A stretch of DNA of 64,000 nt, taken from the NCBI GenBank assembly GCA_900471605.1, contig UCEY01000025.1:62001-126000 (forward strand), given 5' to 3'. Both the position numbers and the translations under genes were made by a program. This DNA comes from Hyphomicrobiales bacterium (lineage in GTDB: Bacteria > Pseudomonadota > Alphaproteobacteria > Rhizobiales > Rhizobiaceae). Positions 43,956 through 53,323 of the stretch are shown in pieces (positions within the stretch are counted from its first letter, which is position 1; the number at the start of each line of letters is the position of its first letter). The notes beneath the pieces were generated by a model that worked only from the letters and a program-made list of their open reading frames with translations, made no database searches and was not told where the DNA came from.

Positions 43956-45239
43956 ATGACCGAACTGACAAGACGAGCATTATTGGGCACGATAGGCGCG
44001 GCGGCGGCAGCGTCTGCGCTTCCGGCCATGCCGGCGTTCGCTGCGGACCGCTCGATCCGACACTATTGGTGGGGCAATCCGGAGCGCGACAAGCGCACCT
44101 TTGCCGTTATCGACGCATTCCAGAAGAAGAATGCCGGCATCAAGGTCTCCGGCGAAACGATCGGCTGGGGCGACTACTGGACCAAGATGGCGACCCAGAC
44201 GGCAGGCCGCAACATGGCCGACCTCGTGCAGATGGACTACCGCTTCCTGTTCGAATACGTCAATCGCGGCGCGCTGAAGCCTCTCGACGAATTCGCCGGC
44301 AAGAACCTGATGATCGCCGACTTCGACAAAGGCCCGCTTGATGGCGGCAGGGTCGATGGAAAGCTCTATGCCCTCAACATCGGCTCGAACAGCCAGGTCA
44401 TGGTCCACAATACCCGCGCCTTCCAGGAAGCCGGCATCGATGCGGACCTGATCAACTGGACCTGGGACGACTTCGCCAAGGTCTGCGAAAAGATCACCTC
44501 CAAGTCCGGGGGCAAGATGAAGGGATCGGACGACCTGTCCTTGATGATCGAAACCTTCGAATCCTGGGTCCGCCAGAACGGCCGGGAATTCTACAGCCCG
44601 GACGGCAAGGTCGCGGCGACAGCCGCGGACGTGAGCAGCTGGTGGCAGATGTGGGCCGATCTGCGCAAGGCGGGGGTCGTTCGCGACAAGAACAAGACCG
44701 TCATTCTCGACCCGCCGATTGCCGAATCGGGCATTGCCGTGGGCGACACTGCCATGTCCCACTACTGGTCCAACCAGCTCGTCGGCATTCAGGCCGTATC
44801 GAAGGACAAGATCGGCGCCGCCATGGTGCCCCACAAGGCGGGCGGCAAGCCCGGCCAGTTCATCAAGCCCTCGATGTTCCTCTCGCTCAGCCGCGACGCC
44901 AAGGACACGGAGGCCGCCATCGCCTACATGAATGCCTGGGTCAACGATCCCGAGATCACCGGCATTCTCGGCCTGGAACGCGGCATCCCCTGCTCGCCCA
45001 AGATCCGCGCGGCTCTCGCCCCGAAGCTCACCGAGGTCGAGAAGCTCTCCGTCGATTACTTCACGGCGATCCAGAGCAAGGTGGGTCCGCTGCCGCTGCC
45101 CGCCCCCAAGGGCGCCGGCGAAGTGCGGGACGCATTCATGCGGATCGGCACCGACGTCGTCCTTGGCAAGGTGGAGGTGGCGAAAGCCGCGGGCACCTTC
45201 ATCGAGGACGCCCAGGCTATCATCGAACGCGCCCAGTAA
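43956..45239 (+). CDS. Sugar ABC transporter substrate-binding protein (CUT1)
   Basis: A 427-residue family 1 binding protein; the ATG at 43956 follows GGAGGAGG. The N-terminus LTRRALLGTIGAAAAASAL ending in A-F-A looks like a Tat or Sec signal. The fold is recognisable from HYWWGNPERDKRTFAVIDAF, MADLVQMDYRFLFEYVNRG and NIGSNSQVMVHNTRAF. Substrate is probably an unsaturated uronide oligosaccharide, judged from the GH105 partner. A stem-loop follows the stop codon, which often keeps binding-protein mRNA levels above those of the permeases. Confidence 0.93.
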   Translation: MTELTRRALLGTIGAAAAASALPAMPAFAADRSIRHYWWGNPERDKRTFAVIDAFQKKNAGIKVSGETIGWGDYWTKMATQTAGRNMADLVQMDYRFLFEYVNRGALKPLDEFAGKNLMIADFDKGPLDGGRVDGKLYALNIGSNSQVMVHNTRAFQEAGIDADLINWTWDDFAKVCEKITSKSGGKMKGSDDLSLMIETFESWVRQNGREFYSPDGKVAATAADVSSWWQMWADLRKAGVVRDKNKTVILDPPIAESGIAVGDTAMSHYWSNQLVGIQAVSKDKIGAAMVPHKAGGKPGQFIKPSMFLSLSRDAKDTEAAIAYMNAWVNDPEITGILGLERGIPCSPKIRAALAPKLTEVEKLSVDYFTAIQSKVGPLPLPAPKGAGEVRDAFMRIGTDVVLGKVEVAKAAGTFIEDAQAIIERAQ

Positions 45240-45255
45240 CAGGCGCTGGAATATC

Positions 45256-45287
45256 GAGGCCTCCGTCACTCCTGCGGCGGGGGCCTC
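45256..45287 (+). other. Stem-loop after the sugar binding-protein gene
   Basis: GAGGCC (45256-45261) pairs with GGCCTC (45282-45287) across a 20-base loop that can pair further (TCCG with CGGC-type bases). It lies 16 bases after the binding-protein stop and 25 before the permease start. This is a common position for hairpins that protect the upstream message. Confidence 0.5.
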
Positions 45288-45311
45288 TCTTCCGACAACA
45301 AGGTCGTTTCG

Positions 45312-46205
45312 ATGAGACGTTTTTTTGCCCGCAACGCCCCGGCCTACGTGTTTCTTCTTCCATGGCTGATCGGGTTCTTCCTGCTCGCCCTGGGCCCGAT
45401 CCTTGCGTCGCTTTATCTCTCCTTCACCCGCTACGACATGGTGAGCGCCCCCCGATGGATCGGCTGGGGCAATTACGAATACATGTTCACGCGCGACCGG
45501 CGCTTCTGGAAAGCGCTGGAAGTGACTTTTTCCTATGTTGCCCTGGCTGTGCCCGCCCGCCTGATCATGGCGCTCGGCGTGGCCATGCTCCTCGACAAGG
45601 GCCTGCGGACGATCGGCGTTTACCGGGCGATCTTCTACCTGCCGTCCCTGCTCGGCGCTTCCATCGCCATCGCCATATTGTGGCGCCAGCTTTTCGCCGC
45701 CGATGGCGTGGTCAATCAGGTACTGGCGATGGTCGGAATCCAGGGCGCCTCCTGGATCACCGATCCCGATACCTCGCTCTATACACTGGTCGTGCTGGCC
45801 ATGTGGCAGTTCGGTTCGCCGATGCTGATCTTTCTGGCCGGCCTGCGGGGCATTCCGCGCGATCTCTACGAGGCGGCGGAAATCGACGGCACGCCGCGCT
45901 GGCGGCAATTTACCCGCATCACGTTGCCGCTTCTTGCCCCGGTGATTTTCTTCAATCTGGTTCTGCAGACCATCGAGTCCTTCAAGACCTTTTCCAGCGC
46001 CTTCATCATCTCCAACGGCACCGGCGCACCGGCCGACAGCCTGCTGTTTTATACGGTCTATCTGTTCAACGAGGCCTTCAAGTTCTTCCGCATGGGTTAT
46101 GCATCGGCGCTTGCCTGGTTCCTGCTGGTCATCATAGCCGCCTTCACCGCGATCGCCTTCTTCACGTCGAAATATTGGGTGCACTATGAAAACGAGCGCG
46201 ACTGA
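45312..46205 (+). CDS. Sugar ABC transporter permease, MalF/UgpA type
   Basis: A 297-residue CUT1 permease with about six membrane helices. It opens with APAYVFLLPWLIGFFLLALG, and has the EAA loop YEAAEIDGTPRWRQFTRITLP. It forms a heterodimeric channel with the next permease, whose gene overlaps it by 20 bases. Confidence 0.94.
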   Translation: MRRFFARNAPAYVFLLPWLIGFFLLALGPILASLYLSFTRYDMVSAPRWIGWGNYEYMFTRDRRFWKALEVTFSYVALAVPARLIMALGVAMLLDKGLRTIGVYRAIFYLPSLLGASIAIAILWRQLFAADGVVNQVLAMVGIQGASWITDPDTSLYTLVVLAMWQFGSPMLIFLAGLRGIPRDLYEAAEIDGTPRWRQFTRITLPLLAPVIFFNLVLQTIESFKTFSSAFIISNGTGAPADSLLFYTVYLFNEAFKFFRMGYASALAWFLLVIIAAFTAIAFFTSKYWVHYENERD

Positions 46206-47103
46206 TCTGGAACTTGCCATCCAGATGGATGAGGCCGCGCGCGTCGCTCACGAGCTGCGGCTGAAACGCGACAGGCGTGAGCGCAATGGCCGGATCCTGA
46301 AGCATATCTTCCTGATCGTCGTGTCATGCGTCATGCTCTATCCGCTGTTCTGGCTGCTGGCATCCTCCCTGAAGCCGGAAAACGAGATTTTCGGCAGCCT
46401 GACGCTCTGGCCGTCCGAATTTCATTTCGAGAACTATACGAAGGGCTGGTACGCCCTGCCGATATCCTTCACGGTCTTCTACGTGAACTCGGCGATCGTC
46501 ACCATCCTCTCGGTGATCGGCAACCTCATCTCCTGCTCGTTCGCGGCCTACGCCTTCGCACGGCTGAACTTCACCGGACGCAGCTTCTTCTTCGCGTTGA
46601 TGATGATGACCCTGATGATCCCCTATCACGTGGTTCTCATCCCGCAATATGTCCAGTTCCTGAACCTCGGCTGGGTCGATACCTATCTGCCGCTGGTCGT
46701 GCCGCGCTTCCTCGCCTCCGATGGCTTCTTCATCTTTCTGATGGTGCAGTTCTTTCGGCAGCTGCCGCGCGAGCTGGATGAGGCCGCCATGATCGACGGC
46801 TGTTCGCCCTTTAAAATCTATTGGGCGATCATACTGCCGCTGTCGCTGCCGGCCATGGGCACGGCGGCGATCTTTTCGCTGATCTGGGTTTGGGAGGACT
46901 TCCTCGCCCCGCTTATCTACCTCAACGACATCAAGAGCTATACCGTGCCGCTGGCGCTTCGCCTCTTCCTCGATCAGGAGGGCCAGTCCGCCTACGGCCA
47001 GATGTTCGCGATGTCGGTCCTTTCGCTGGTCCCGGTCGTCATCTTCTTCGGCCTGTTCCAGAAACTCATCGTGCGCGGCATCGCCACCTCCGGAATGAAA
47101 TAG
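46186..47103 (+). CDS. Sugar ABC transporter permease, MalG/UgpE type
   Basis: A 305-residue CUT1 permease. A charged cytoplasmic start of about 35 residues precedes the first helix (IFLIVVSCVMLYPLFWLL). Typical segments are MMTLMIPYHVVLIPQYV and the EAA loop LDEAAMIDGCSPFKIYWAI, followed by ILPLSLPAMG. The start at 46186 lies inside the previous gene, indicating coupled translation. Confidence 0.94.
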   Translation: MKTSATDLELAIQMDEAARVAHELRLKRDRRERNGRILKHIFLIVVSCVMLYPLFWLLASSLKPENEIFGSLTLWPSEFHFENYTKGWYALPISFTVFYVNSAIVTILSVIGNLISCSFAAYAFARLNFTGRSFFFALMMMTLMIPYHVVLIPQYVQFLNLGWVDTYLPLVVPRFLASDGFFIFLMVQFFRQLPRELDEAAMIDGCSPFKIYWAIILPLSLPAMGTAAIFSLIWVWEDFLAPLIYLNDIKSYTVPLALRLFLDQEGQSAYGQMFAMSVLSLVPVVIFFGLFQKLIVRGIATSGMK

Positions 47104-47115
47104 GGAACAAGACGC

Positions 47116-48210
47116 ATGGCAGGATTGACGCTTCGAAACGTCGGCAAGCGCTATGGAGCGCTGTCCATCATCCAGGGACTGAATCTGGACATCCATGACG
47201 GCGAGTTCCTCGTTCTCGTCGGGCCGTCGGGCTGCGGAAAGTCGACGCTCCTGCGCATGATCGCAGGCCTCGAAGACATCAGCGAAGGAACGATCTCGAT
47301 CGGCGGAAAGGTCGTCAACGACCTGCCCGCCTCCAAGCGCGAGCTTTCCATGGTGTTTCAGAGCTACGCCCTCTATCCCCACATGAGCGTGCGAAAGAAC
47401 CTGGCGTTCGGCCTCCAGAACTTCAAGGTGTCGCGCACCGAGGTGGAAAGCCGGGTGGCCGAGGCCGCGCGCATCCTGCAGATCGAGCAGCTTATGGACC
47501 GCAAGCCGCGCCAGCTTTCCGGCGGCCAGAAGCAGCGCGTCGCCATCGGCAGGGCGATCGTGCGCGAGCCGCAGCTTTTCCTGTTCGACGAGCCGCTTTC
47601 CAACCTCGATGCGGAGCTGCGCGTGCAGATGCGTGCGGAACTTGCCTCGCTTTACGCGCGCCTCGGCACCACGATGATTTACGTGACCCATGACCAGGTG
47701 GAAGCGATGACCATGGCAAGCCGGATCGTGGTCTTGCGCGGCGGCAAGATCGAGCAGCTCGGCACGCCGCAGGAACTCTACACTCGGCCGCAGAACCTGT
47801 TCGTTGCAGGTTTCATCGGCTCGCCGAAGATCAACATGCTCAAGGCAAGAACGACGCGCGACGCCGGCAAGACCGTGGTGTCGGTGGAAGGCATGCCCGA
47901 CTTCGCCATCCCCGAACTTCCGGCCGAGGATCAAGCGCTGACTTTATGCGTTCGGCCTTCATCGCTGCGTGTCGGCAACGGCGACGTTACGGGCCAAGGC
48001 ACGATCCGACTGGTGGAATATCTGGGCAGCGAGACCCTGCTGCACATCACTCTGCCGTCGGGCCAGGTGCTGCTGGCCTGCGACAATGGGCGCAAGCCCT
48101 ATCGGATCGGTGACCCGGTCACCATCGGGTTCGACCTCTCCGACCTCCACTATTTCGATAGCAGGGGTCAACGCATCGAAATTATCCAGAACGAAAGCCA
48201 AGCACAGTGA
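47116..48210 (+). CDS. Sugar ABC transporter ATPase, MalK/UgpC/MsmK type
   Basis: A 364-residue ATPase. Walker [10 protein letters not shown] at 36-44, Q-loop [12 protein letters not shown], signature LSGGQKQR, Walker [17 protein letters not shown] and H-loop VTHDQVEAM. The C-terminal third is the TOBE/OB region of MalK-type ATPases. It energises the two preceding permeases. Its stop overlaps the GTG start of the first oxidoreductase (GTGA), tying transport to catabolism. Confidence 0.96.
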   Translation: MAGLTLRNVGKRYGALSIIQGLNLDIHDGEFLVLVGPSGCGKSTLLRMIAGLEDISEGTISIGGKVVNDLPASKRELSMVFQSYALYPHMSVRKNLAFGLQNFKVSRTEVESRVAEAARILQIEQLMDRKPRQLSGGQKQRVAIGRAIVREPQLFLFDEPLSNLDAELRVQMRAELASLYARLGTTMIYVTHDQVEAMTMASRIVVLRGGKIEQLGTPQELYTRPQNLFVAGFIGSPKINMLKARTTRDAGKTVVSVEGMPDFAIPELPAEDQALTLCVRPSSLRVGNGDVTGQGTIRLVEYLGSETLLHITLPSGQVLLACDNGRKPYRIGDPVTIGFDLSDLHYFDSRGQRIEIIQNESQAQ

Positions 48211-49502
48211 AGATCGCCATTGTTGGATGCGGCTCGCGGCATCAGATGTTCCGCAATTCCGTTGTCGAAGATTACGCTGATAAACATGAGATCGTCGCTC
48301 TCTGCGATAGCAACGCACATCGCCTCGGCGAAGCGGCGCAGGCGGCCTCGCAGCCCGGGACGAACGGTGTCGCCACTTACCTCGCCGCGGATTTCGACCG
48401 CCTGATCGCGGAACAGAGGCCGGATACGGTCGTCGTCGCGACCCCGGATTTCCTGCATGCCGATTACATCGTCCGGGCCTTCGAGGCCGGCTGCGATGTC
48501 ATCTGCGAAAAGCCGCTGACCATCGATCTCGGCCGCCTCAAGCAGATCGTCGATGCCCAGGCACGTACCGGCCGAAAGGTCACCGTGACTTTCAACTACC
48601 GCTATTCGCCGGCACGCACCCAGATCAAGGAATTGATCTCATCGGGAGCGATCGGCACGGTGACGGCGGTCGATTTCCGCTGGCACCTCGACCGGGTTCA
48701 CGGCGCTGATTATTTCCGCCGCTGGCACCGCCAGAAGGAGAATTCCGGCGGGCTGCTGGTCCACAAGTCGACCCACCATTTCGATCTTCTCAACTGGTGG
48801 CTGGGGACGGTGCCGACGGAAGTCCTGGCCTCCGGCCGCCGTGTCTTCTATCGCCCCGAAATGGCGGTGGAGCTCGGTCTCGCCGGCCGCGGCCCGCGCT
48901 GCAGCGACTGTCCCGTCGCCCATAAGTGCGATTTCCGCCTCGACCTCGCCGCCGACGAGAACCTGCGCAAACTCTATGTGGAGGCCGAGCACGAAGACGG
49001 TTATTTCCGCGATCTCTGCGTGTTCGATGAAGAGATCGGCATCGAGGATACGATGCAGGCGCATATCCGCTACGCCTCGGGCGTCACTGCCAACTACACG
49101 CTGACGGCCTATTCGCCCTGGGAAGGACTGGAGATCAAGTTCCAGGGCACCAAAGGCGACATTACCCATCGCCATGTCGAGGTCCACGGGGTGTTCGGCG
49201 GTAAACGTGCCCATGCGGACGAAGATGCAATCACGACGGAGCTTCATCTGGCCGGCGAGCCTCCGCGTCAGCTCGCGGTTCCGAAAGCGACGGGGGATCA
49301 TGGCGGAGCGGATCCGGTCATGCTGGGTTATATCTTTGATCCCGAAAGCATGCAGCCCGACCCTTATGGCCGCGCTTCCGATCACGTTGCCGGCGCCTGG
49401 TCCATCCTCACCGGCATCGCTGCCAACGCGTCCATAGACACGGGCTCGTTGGTCAACATCCAATCCATGCTTCGCGCGCGCGGCATCCACCTGAACAGGT
49501 AG
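48207..49502 (+). CDS. Gfo/Idh/MocA oxidoreductase with Cys-rich insertion
   Basis: A 431-residue NAD(P)-dependent oxidoreductase starting at a GTG. The nucleotide-binding start is VGCGSRHQMF; the catalytic-lysine motif is CEKPL. It is longer than typical members because of an insertion with RCSDCPVAHKCDF (Cys-x2-Cys-x5-Cys), likely a metal-binding loop. The C-terminal region has an EGLEIKFQGTKGDI beta-sheet segment. Such enzymes oxidise sugars, cyclitols or sugar acids, or take part in 3-keto-glycoside chemistry. It is the first of three tandem relatives in this operon. Confidence 0.92.
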   Translation: MKIAIVGCGSRHQMFRNSVVEDYADKHEIVALCDSNAHRLGEAAQAASQPGTNGVATYLAADFDRLIAEQRPDTVVVATPDFLHADYIVRAFEAGCDVICEKPLTIDLGRLKQIVDAQARTGRKVTVTFNYRYSPARTQIKELISSGAIGTVTAVDFRWHLDRVHGADYFRRWHRQKENSGGLLVHKSTHHFDLLNWWLGTVPTEVLASGRRVFYRPEMAVELGLAGRGPRCSDCPVAHKCDFRLDLAADENLRKLYVEAEHEDGYFRDLCVFDEEIGIEDTMQAHIRYASGVTANYTLTAYSPWEGLEIKFQGTKGDITHRHVEVHGVFGGKRAHADEDAITTELHLAGEPPRQLAVPKATGDHGGADPVMLGYIFDPESMQPDPYGRASDHVAGAWSILTGIAANASIDTGSLVNIQSMLRARGIHLNR

Positions 49503-49506
49503 TTCC

Positions 49507-50529
49507 ATGTCTTTTAACCTTCGCATCGGCGTCATCGGCATAGACCATGGGCACATCTACGGCATGATCAACGGCATGCTGGATGCCGGCGCCACACTCG
49601 TTGCGTGGACAACGGGCGAGGAGACCCCGGAGGCGGTTCGCAAGACCTTCCAGGAAACCTATCCGGATCTGCCTGCCCGGTCGATGCAGGCCATCCTCGA
49701 CGATGAAAGCATCGTCCTTATCCTGTCGTCCGGGATCAACAGCGAGCGCGCCGGTGTCGCGGTGGCGGCGATGTCGCACGGCAAGGATGTTCTTGTCGAC
49801 AAACCCGGCTGCACCAGCCTGGAACAGTTGGCTGACATCCAGCGTACCGTGGGCGAAACCGGGCGACGCTGGGTCGTGTCGTTTTCCGAACGCGTCTCCG
49901 TCGAGAGCGCCACCCTTGCGGATCAGTTGATTGCGCAGGGTCGGATCGGCAAGGTGGTTCAGACCGTTGGTCTCGGACCACATCGCATGAATGCCCATCT
50001 CAGGCCGGCATGGTTCTGGGACAGGGCACGCTGCGGTGGGATTCTCGCCGATATCTGCGCCCACCAATTCGACCAGTTCCTGCATTTCACCGGATCGACC
50101 GAGGCGAGCGTGGTTTCCGCCCATGTGGCCAATGTCGCAAATCCGGATCGGCCGGCATTTCAGGATTTCGGCGAGGTTCTGCTGGAGGGCAATGGCGGGC
50201 GCGGTTATGCCCGGGTCGACTGGCTGACGCCGGCGGGCCTTCCCGTCTGGGGCGATGGCAGGATCACCATTCTGGGGACGGAAGGTTACATCGAACTTCG
50301 CAAATATATCGATATCGCCGGCCACGACGGCCAGGACCATGTGTTCGTGGCCGACAGGACGGGCGTGCAGCGGTTCGAGGCCAAAGGTGCCGGAAAACCC
50401 TTCTTCGCCCGACTGGCCGCCGATGTGGAAAGGCGAACCGAAACGGCCATGGCCCAGTCCCATGCGTTCCTCGCCACCCGGTTGGCGCTGCAGGCGCAAC
50501 TCGTCGCGGAAGAGAAAGCAGCGCGATGA
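49507..50529 (+). CDS. Gfo/Idh/MocA oxidoreductase
   Basis: A 340-residue protein four bases after the previous stop. The start IGVIGIDHGHIYGMING is an unusual G-x-D-H-G-H variant of the dinucleotide loop, and the catalytic motif reads VDKPG rather than EKP. The C-terminal sheet includes ITILGTEGYIELRKYIDI. It is distinct from both neighbours and could act on a different intermediate, or be a divergent non-oxidising member. It overlaps the next gene by four bases (ATGA). Confidence 0.9.
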   Translation: MSFNLRIGVIGIDHGHIYGMINGMLDAGATLVAWTTGEETPEAVRKTFQETYPDLPARSMQAILDDESIVLILSSGINSERAGVAVAAMSHGKDVLVDKPGCTSLEQLADIQRTVGETGRRWVVSFSERVSVESATLADQLIAQGRIGKVVQTVGLGPHRMNAHLRPAWFWDRARCGGILADICAHQFDQFLHFTGSTEASVVSAHVANVANPDRPAFQDFGEVLLEGNGGRGYARVDWLTPAGLPVWGDGRITILGTEGYIELRKYIDIAGHDGQDHVFVADRTGVQRFEAKGAGKPFFARLAADVERRTETAMAQSHAFLATRLALQAQLVAEEKAAR

Positions 50530-51596
50530 CCGAGCGCATCCGTGTCGCCGTCATCGGCGCGGGCATAGGCAAGGCTCATATCGCCGCCTATGCGGAATTG
50601 GCCGATCTGTTCGACGTCCGTTACGTCTGCGACCTCAATCTTCCTCGAGCCGAGGAGGCGGTGCAACAGGCGCCGGGCAGTCGGGCTGTTCCCGATATAA
50701 AAGAGGTTTTCGCCGACCCTCTGGTGGATCTGGTCGATATCTGCCTGCCGCCTCAACTGCATGCGGCGATGACGCTTGCGGCCCTCGAAGCAGGAAAGCA
50801 CGTCGTTTGCGAGAAACCTCTGGCCGGTTCAATTGCGCAGGTGCGCCAGATCGCTGACCGCTCCGCACGAACGGGGCGGCAGGTCTTTCCCGTGTTCCAG
50901 TATCGCTATGGCGCCGGCTACCGGGCTGCGCATGAACTGAAGGTCCGCGGGCTGCTCGGCAGGCCTTATGTGGTGGCGCTGGAGACGCATTGGCAACGCG
51001 GAGTAGCCTATTATGCCGAGCGCTGGCGGGGCACCTGGAAAGGTGAACTCGGCGGGGTGCTTGTCAGCCATGCATGTCACATCCACAATCTGATGACTCA
51101 TCTCGTCGGAGATGTCGTGGAGGTTGCCGCTTTCCTCGACACACGCGTCAATCCCATCGAGACGGAAGATTGCGCGGCGCTTTCCATGCGCACCGGGAAG
51201 GGCGCCCTGATCACGTCCTCGGTCACCTTGGGCGCGGCCGGGAACAGCTCGCGGCTGAGGATGTGTTTCGAGCATGTCACCATCACGTCGGGCACCGAAC
51301 CCTATCAGATAGGAGCCGGTCCGTGGAAATTCGAAGCCACCGACCCTTCGCGACAGGCAGAGATCGATGCGGCAACTCGAGAATTGCCGGAGGTTCTTCC
51401 ACGGTTTCCGGGACTATTCGCCGATGTCCATGCCCGGCTCACCGGCAGACAGGATCTCTATCTCCCATCGCTCCAGGAAAGCCATCACTCGATCGAACTG
51501 GTGACGGCAATCTACGCATCCGCCAGAGAAGGAAAGGTCGTGCACTTGCCGCTTTCGGCCGATCACCCCCTGGACGCGGGCTGGCTGCCAGACTGA
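50526..51596 (+). CDS. Gfo/Idh/MocA oxidoreductase
   Basis: A 356-residue protein from the ATG at 50526. Dinucleotide-binding start RVAVIGAGIGKAHIAAYAEL; catalytic CEKPLAG; the substrate region has WKGELGGVLVSHACHIHNLM, where the conserved histidine-containing H-x-x-H pattern is seen. It is the last gene of the operon and converges on a histidine kinase gene with a GC-rich hairpin between them. Confidence 0.93.
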   Translation: MTERIRVAVIGAGIGKAHIAAYAELADLFDVRYVCDLNLPRAEEAVQQAPGSRAVPDIKEVFADPLVDLVDICLPPQLHAAMTLAALEAGKHVVCEKPLAGSIAQVRQIADRSARTGRQVFPVFQYRYGAGYRAAHELKVRGLLGRPYVVALETHWQRGVAYYAERWRGTWKGELGGVLVSHACHIHNLMTHLVGDVVEVAAFLDTRVNPIETEDCAALSMRTGKGALITSSVTLGAAGNSSRLRMCFEHVTITSGTEPYQIGAGPWKFEATDPSRQAEIDAATRELPEVLPRFPGLFADVHARLTGRQDLYLPSLQESHHSIELVTAIYASAREGKVVHLPLSADHPLDAGWLPD

Positions 51597-51614
51597 TCGA
51601 CGAGGCCTTGATGG

Positions 51615-51635
51615 CCGGCGATTATCGGCCGCCGG
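51615..51635. terminator. Hairpin between convergent oxidoreductase and kinase genes
   Basis: CCGGCG (51615-51620) pairs with CGCCGG (51630-51635) around a nine-base loop in the 40-base gap between two converging genes; an overlapping GGCCG/CGGCC pairing is also possible. It overlaps little coding sequence and could act on both transcripts. Confidence 0.45.
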
Positions 51636-51636
51636 T

Positions 51637-53313
51637 TCAGGCGGCTGTAGCCCGCTCGGCGACCGCGCGGTGGACTACCGTCTGCAGCTGTTCCTGAGTG
51701 AACGGTTTTGTCATCCGCAAGAGTTCCGAAAGCCCGTGATCTTCCGGCAGTTCGGCATATCCCGAAGCGAGAATCACCGGCAGACCCGGATAGGCCGAAA
51801 TGATCAACCGTGCCAGTTCCGCGCCCGTCATGCCCGGCATGGAGTGATCCGTGATGACCAGGTCGAACCTCTGAGGCGAGCCGAGGATCTCAAGTGCGGC
51901 AGCCGCCGAGGACGCCTCCGTGGTGAGATGGCCGAGATCCTCCAGCATTGCCGACGTTCCCAGGCTGACGAGCGGATCATCATCCACCACGAGCACGTTC
52001 AGCGCGTGCGGCAAGTTGGGGACAGAGTCCTGCGGGATGGCTTCAGGTGCCGGCGGGGCCGCCACGATGTTTTCGGCCACCGGCAACCACAGAGACACCG
52101 TCGTCCCCTCCCCCTTGATGCTCGAGAGGTCTAGAATACCGCCTGATTGCGCCGCAAGGCCGTGGACCATGGAAAGGCCGAGGCCCGTTCCCTTTCCCGG
52201 CCCCTTCGTCGTGAAGAACGGTTCGGCAGCGCGCGTCACGGTCGCTTCGTCCATGCCTTCACCGGTGTCGGAAACCGATATCCGCACGTAACGGCCGGCG
52301 GTCAGGCCGCCGGGCCGCGAGACGTCCTTCTCCTCTGCGGACACCATGACCGTGCCGCCCCCCGGCATGGCGTCCCGCGCGTTCACGAACAGATTGAGGA
52401 GGGCGAGCTCAAGCTGATTGCTGTCGACCAACAGAGGCGGAAGCCGTGGAGGAATATGTTTTCTGATATCGACGCCAGGTCCCAACGCCTTGTTCAGGAG
52501 GTCCTGAATGTTCTCGAAGAGTTCGGCAAAATCGACGGCCTGCGGCTTCAATTCCTGGCGGCGCGCGAATGCCAGCAGCCGTTGGGTCAAGGCGGCGCCA
52601 CGCTCGGCCGCCTGAATAGCATTGGCGACCAGGCGCTCGCTCTTGTCGTCGACGGGAAGCCGTTTCTTCAGGAGGTTCAAACTGCCCAGCACCGCCATCA
52701 GCAGGTTGTTGAAGTCGTGGGCGACGCCGCCGGTCAGTTGCCCGATCGTGTCGAGCTTTTGCGCCTCGAACAGTTGAGCGAGCGCTTCTTCCCGCTCACG
52801 CGTCCGCTGTTCGATCCGCTCCTCGAGTTCTTCGTTGAGCTGACGCAGCTGCTTCGAGGACGCTTCGAGCTCGGCGGTTCTTTCGCGAACCCTGTCCTCG
52901 AGGTCGGCATTCAGCCGCTCAAGCTCCCTGGTCTTCCGGTACAGGTCCGCAAATACCCGAACCTTGGCACGCAGAACATCCGGCACGATGGGAACGGAGA
53001 CATAGTCGACGGCGCCCGCCGCGTACCCGCGCAAGCGGTCCGGTTCCGCCATCATCACGGCCGAGACGAAGATGATCGCCGTATGCTGATAGCGCGGATG
53101 CTCCCGGATCATGCTGACGAGCTCGAAGCCGTCCTGCTCCGGCATGCAGACATCCACGAGAATGACGGCGATCTCGTTGCGCAGGAGGTGTTCCAGCGCC
53201 TCCCGGCCCGACTGGGCCTTTATGAGATTTTCGCCGAGTTCCTGAAGCACGACCTCATAGCTTAGGAGTTTTGCCGGCTGATCATCCACGAGAAGGATAT
53301 TCACAGGGTTCAT
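51637..53313 (-). CDS. Receiver-histidine kinase-receiver protein
   Basis: A 558-residue soluble protein; the ATG at 53313 has AGGA eight bases upstream, and an ATG at 53319 is the alternative. The N-terminal receiver (about 4-120) has LLVDDQ and acceptor Asp in ILVDVCMPEQDGFE. A coiled coil (130-185) precedes HisKA with LTGGVAHDFNNLLMAV. ATPase motifs are NLFVNARDAM, DTGEGMD, EPFFTTKGPGKGTGLGL. The C-terminal receiver has VVDDDPLVS and ITDHSMPGMTG. It begins 10 bases after the giant kinase gene and is probably phosphorylated by, or modulates, that protein. The kinase core is closely similar to that of the hybrid kinase at 36883-38568. Confidence 0.94.
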   Translation of the reverse strand: MNPVNILLVDDQPAKLLSYEVVLQELGENLIKAQSGREALEHLLRNEIAVILVDVCMPEQDGFELVSMIREHPRYQHTAIIFVSAVMMAEPDRLRGYAAGAVDYVSVPIVPDVLRAKVRVFADLYRKTRELERLNADLEDRVRERTAELEASSKQLRQLNEELEERIEQRTREREEALAQLFEAQKLDTIGQLTGGVAHDFNNLLMAVLGSLNLLKKRLPVDDKSERLVANAIQAAERGAALTQRLLAFARRQELKPQAVDFAELFENIQDLLNKALGPGVDIRKHIPPRLPPLLVDSNQLELALLNLFVNARDAMPGGGTVMVSAEEKDVSRPGGLTAGRYVRISVSDTGEGMDEATVTRAAEPFFTTKGPGKGTGLGLSMVHGLAAQSGGILDLSSIKGEGTTVSLWLPVAENIVAAPPAPEAIPQDSVPNLPHALNVLVVDDDPLVSLGTSAMLEDLGHLTTEASSAAAALEILGSPQRFDLVITDHSMPGMTGAELARLIISAYPGLPVILASGYAELPEDHGLSELLRMTKPFTQEQLQTVVHRAVAERATAA

Positions 53314-53323
53314 GGCCATGTTC

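Noticed and set aside
43980..46220. 746-codon minus-strand frame across the sugar binding protein and permease
   Set aside because: Antisense to two clear ABC transporter genes; the product is a Gly/His/Asp-rich shadow.
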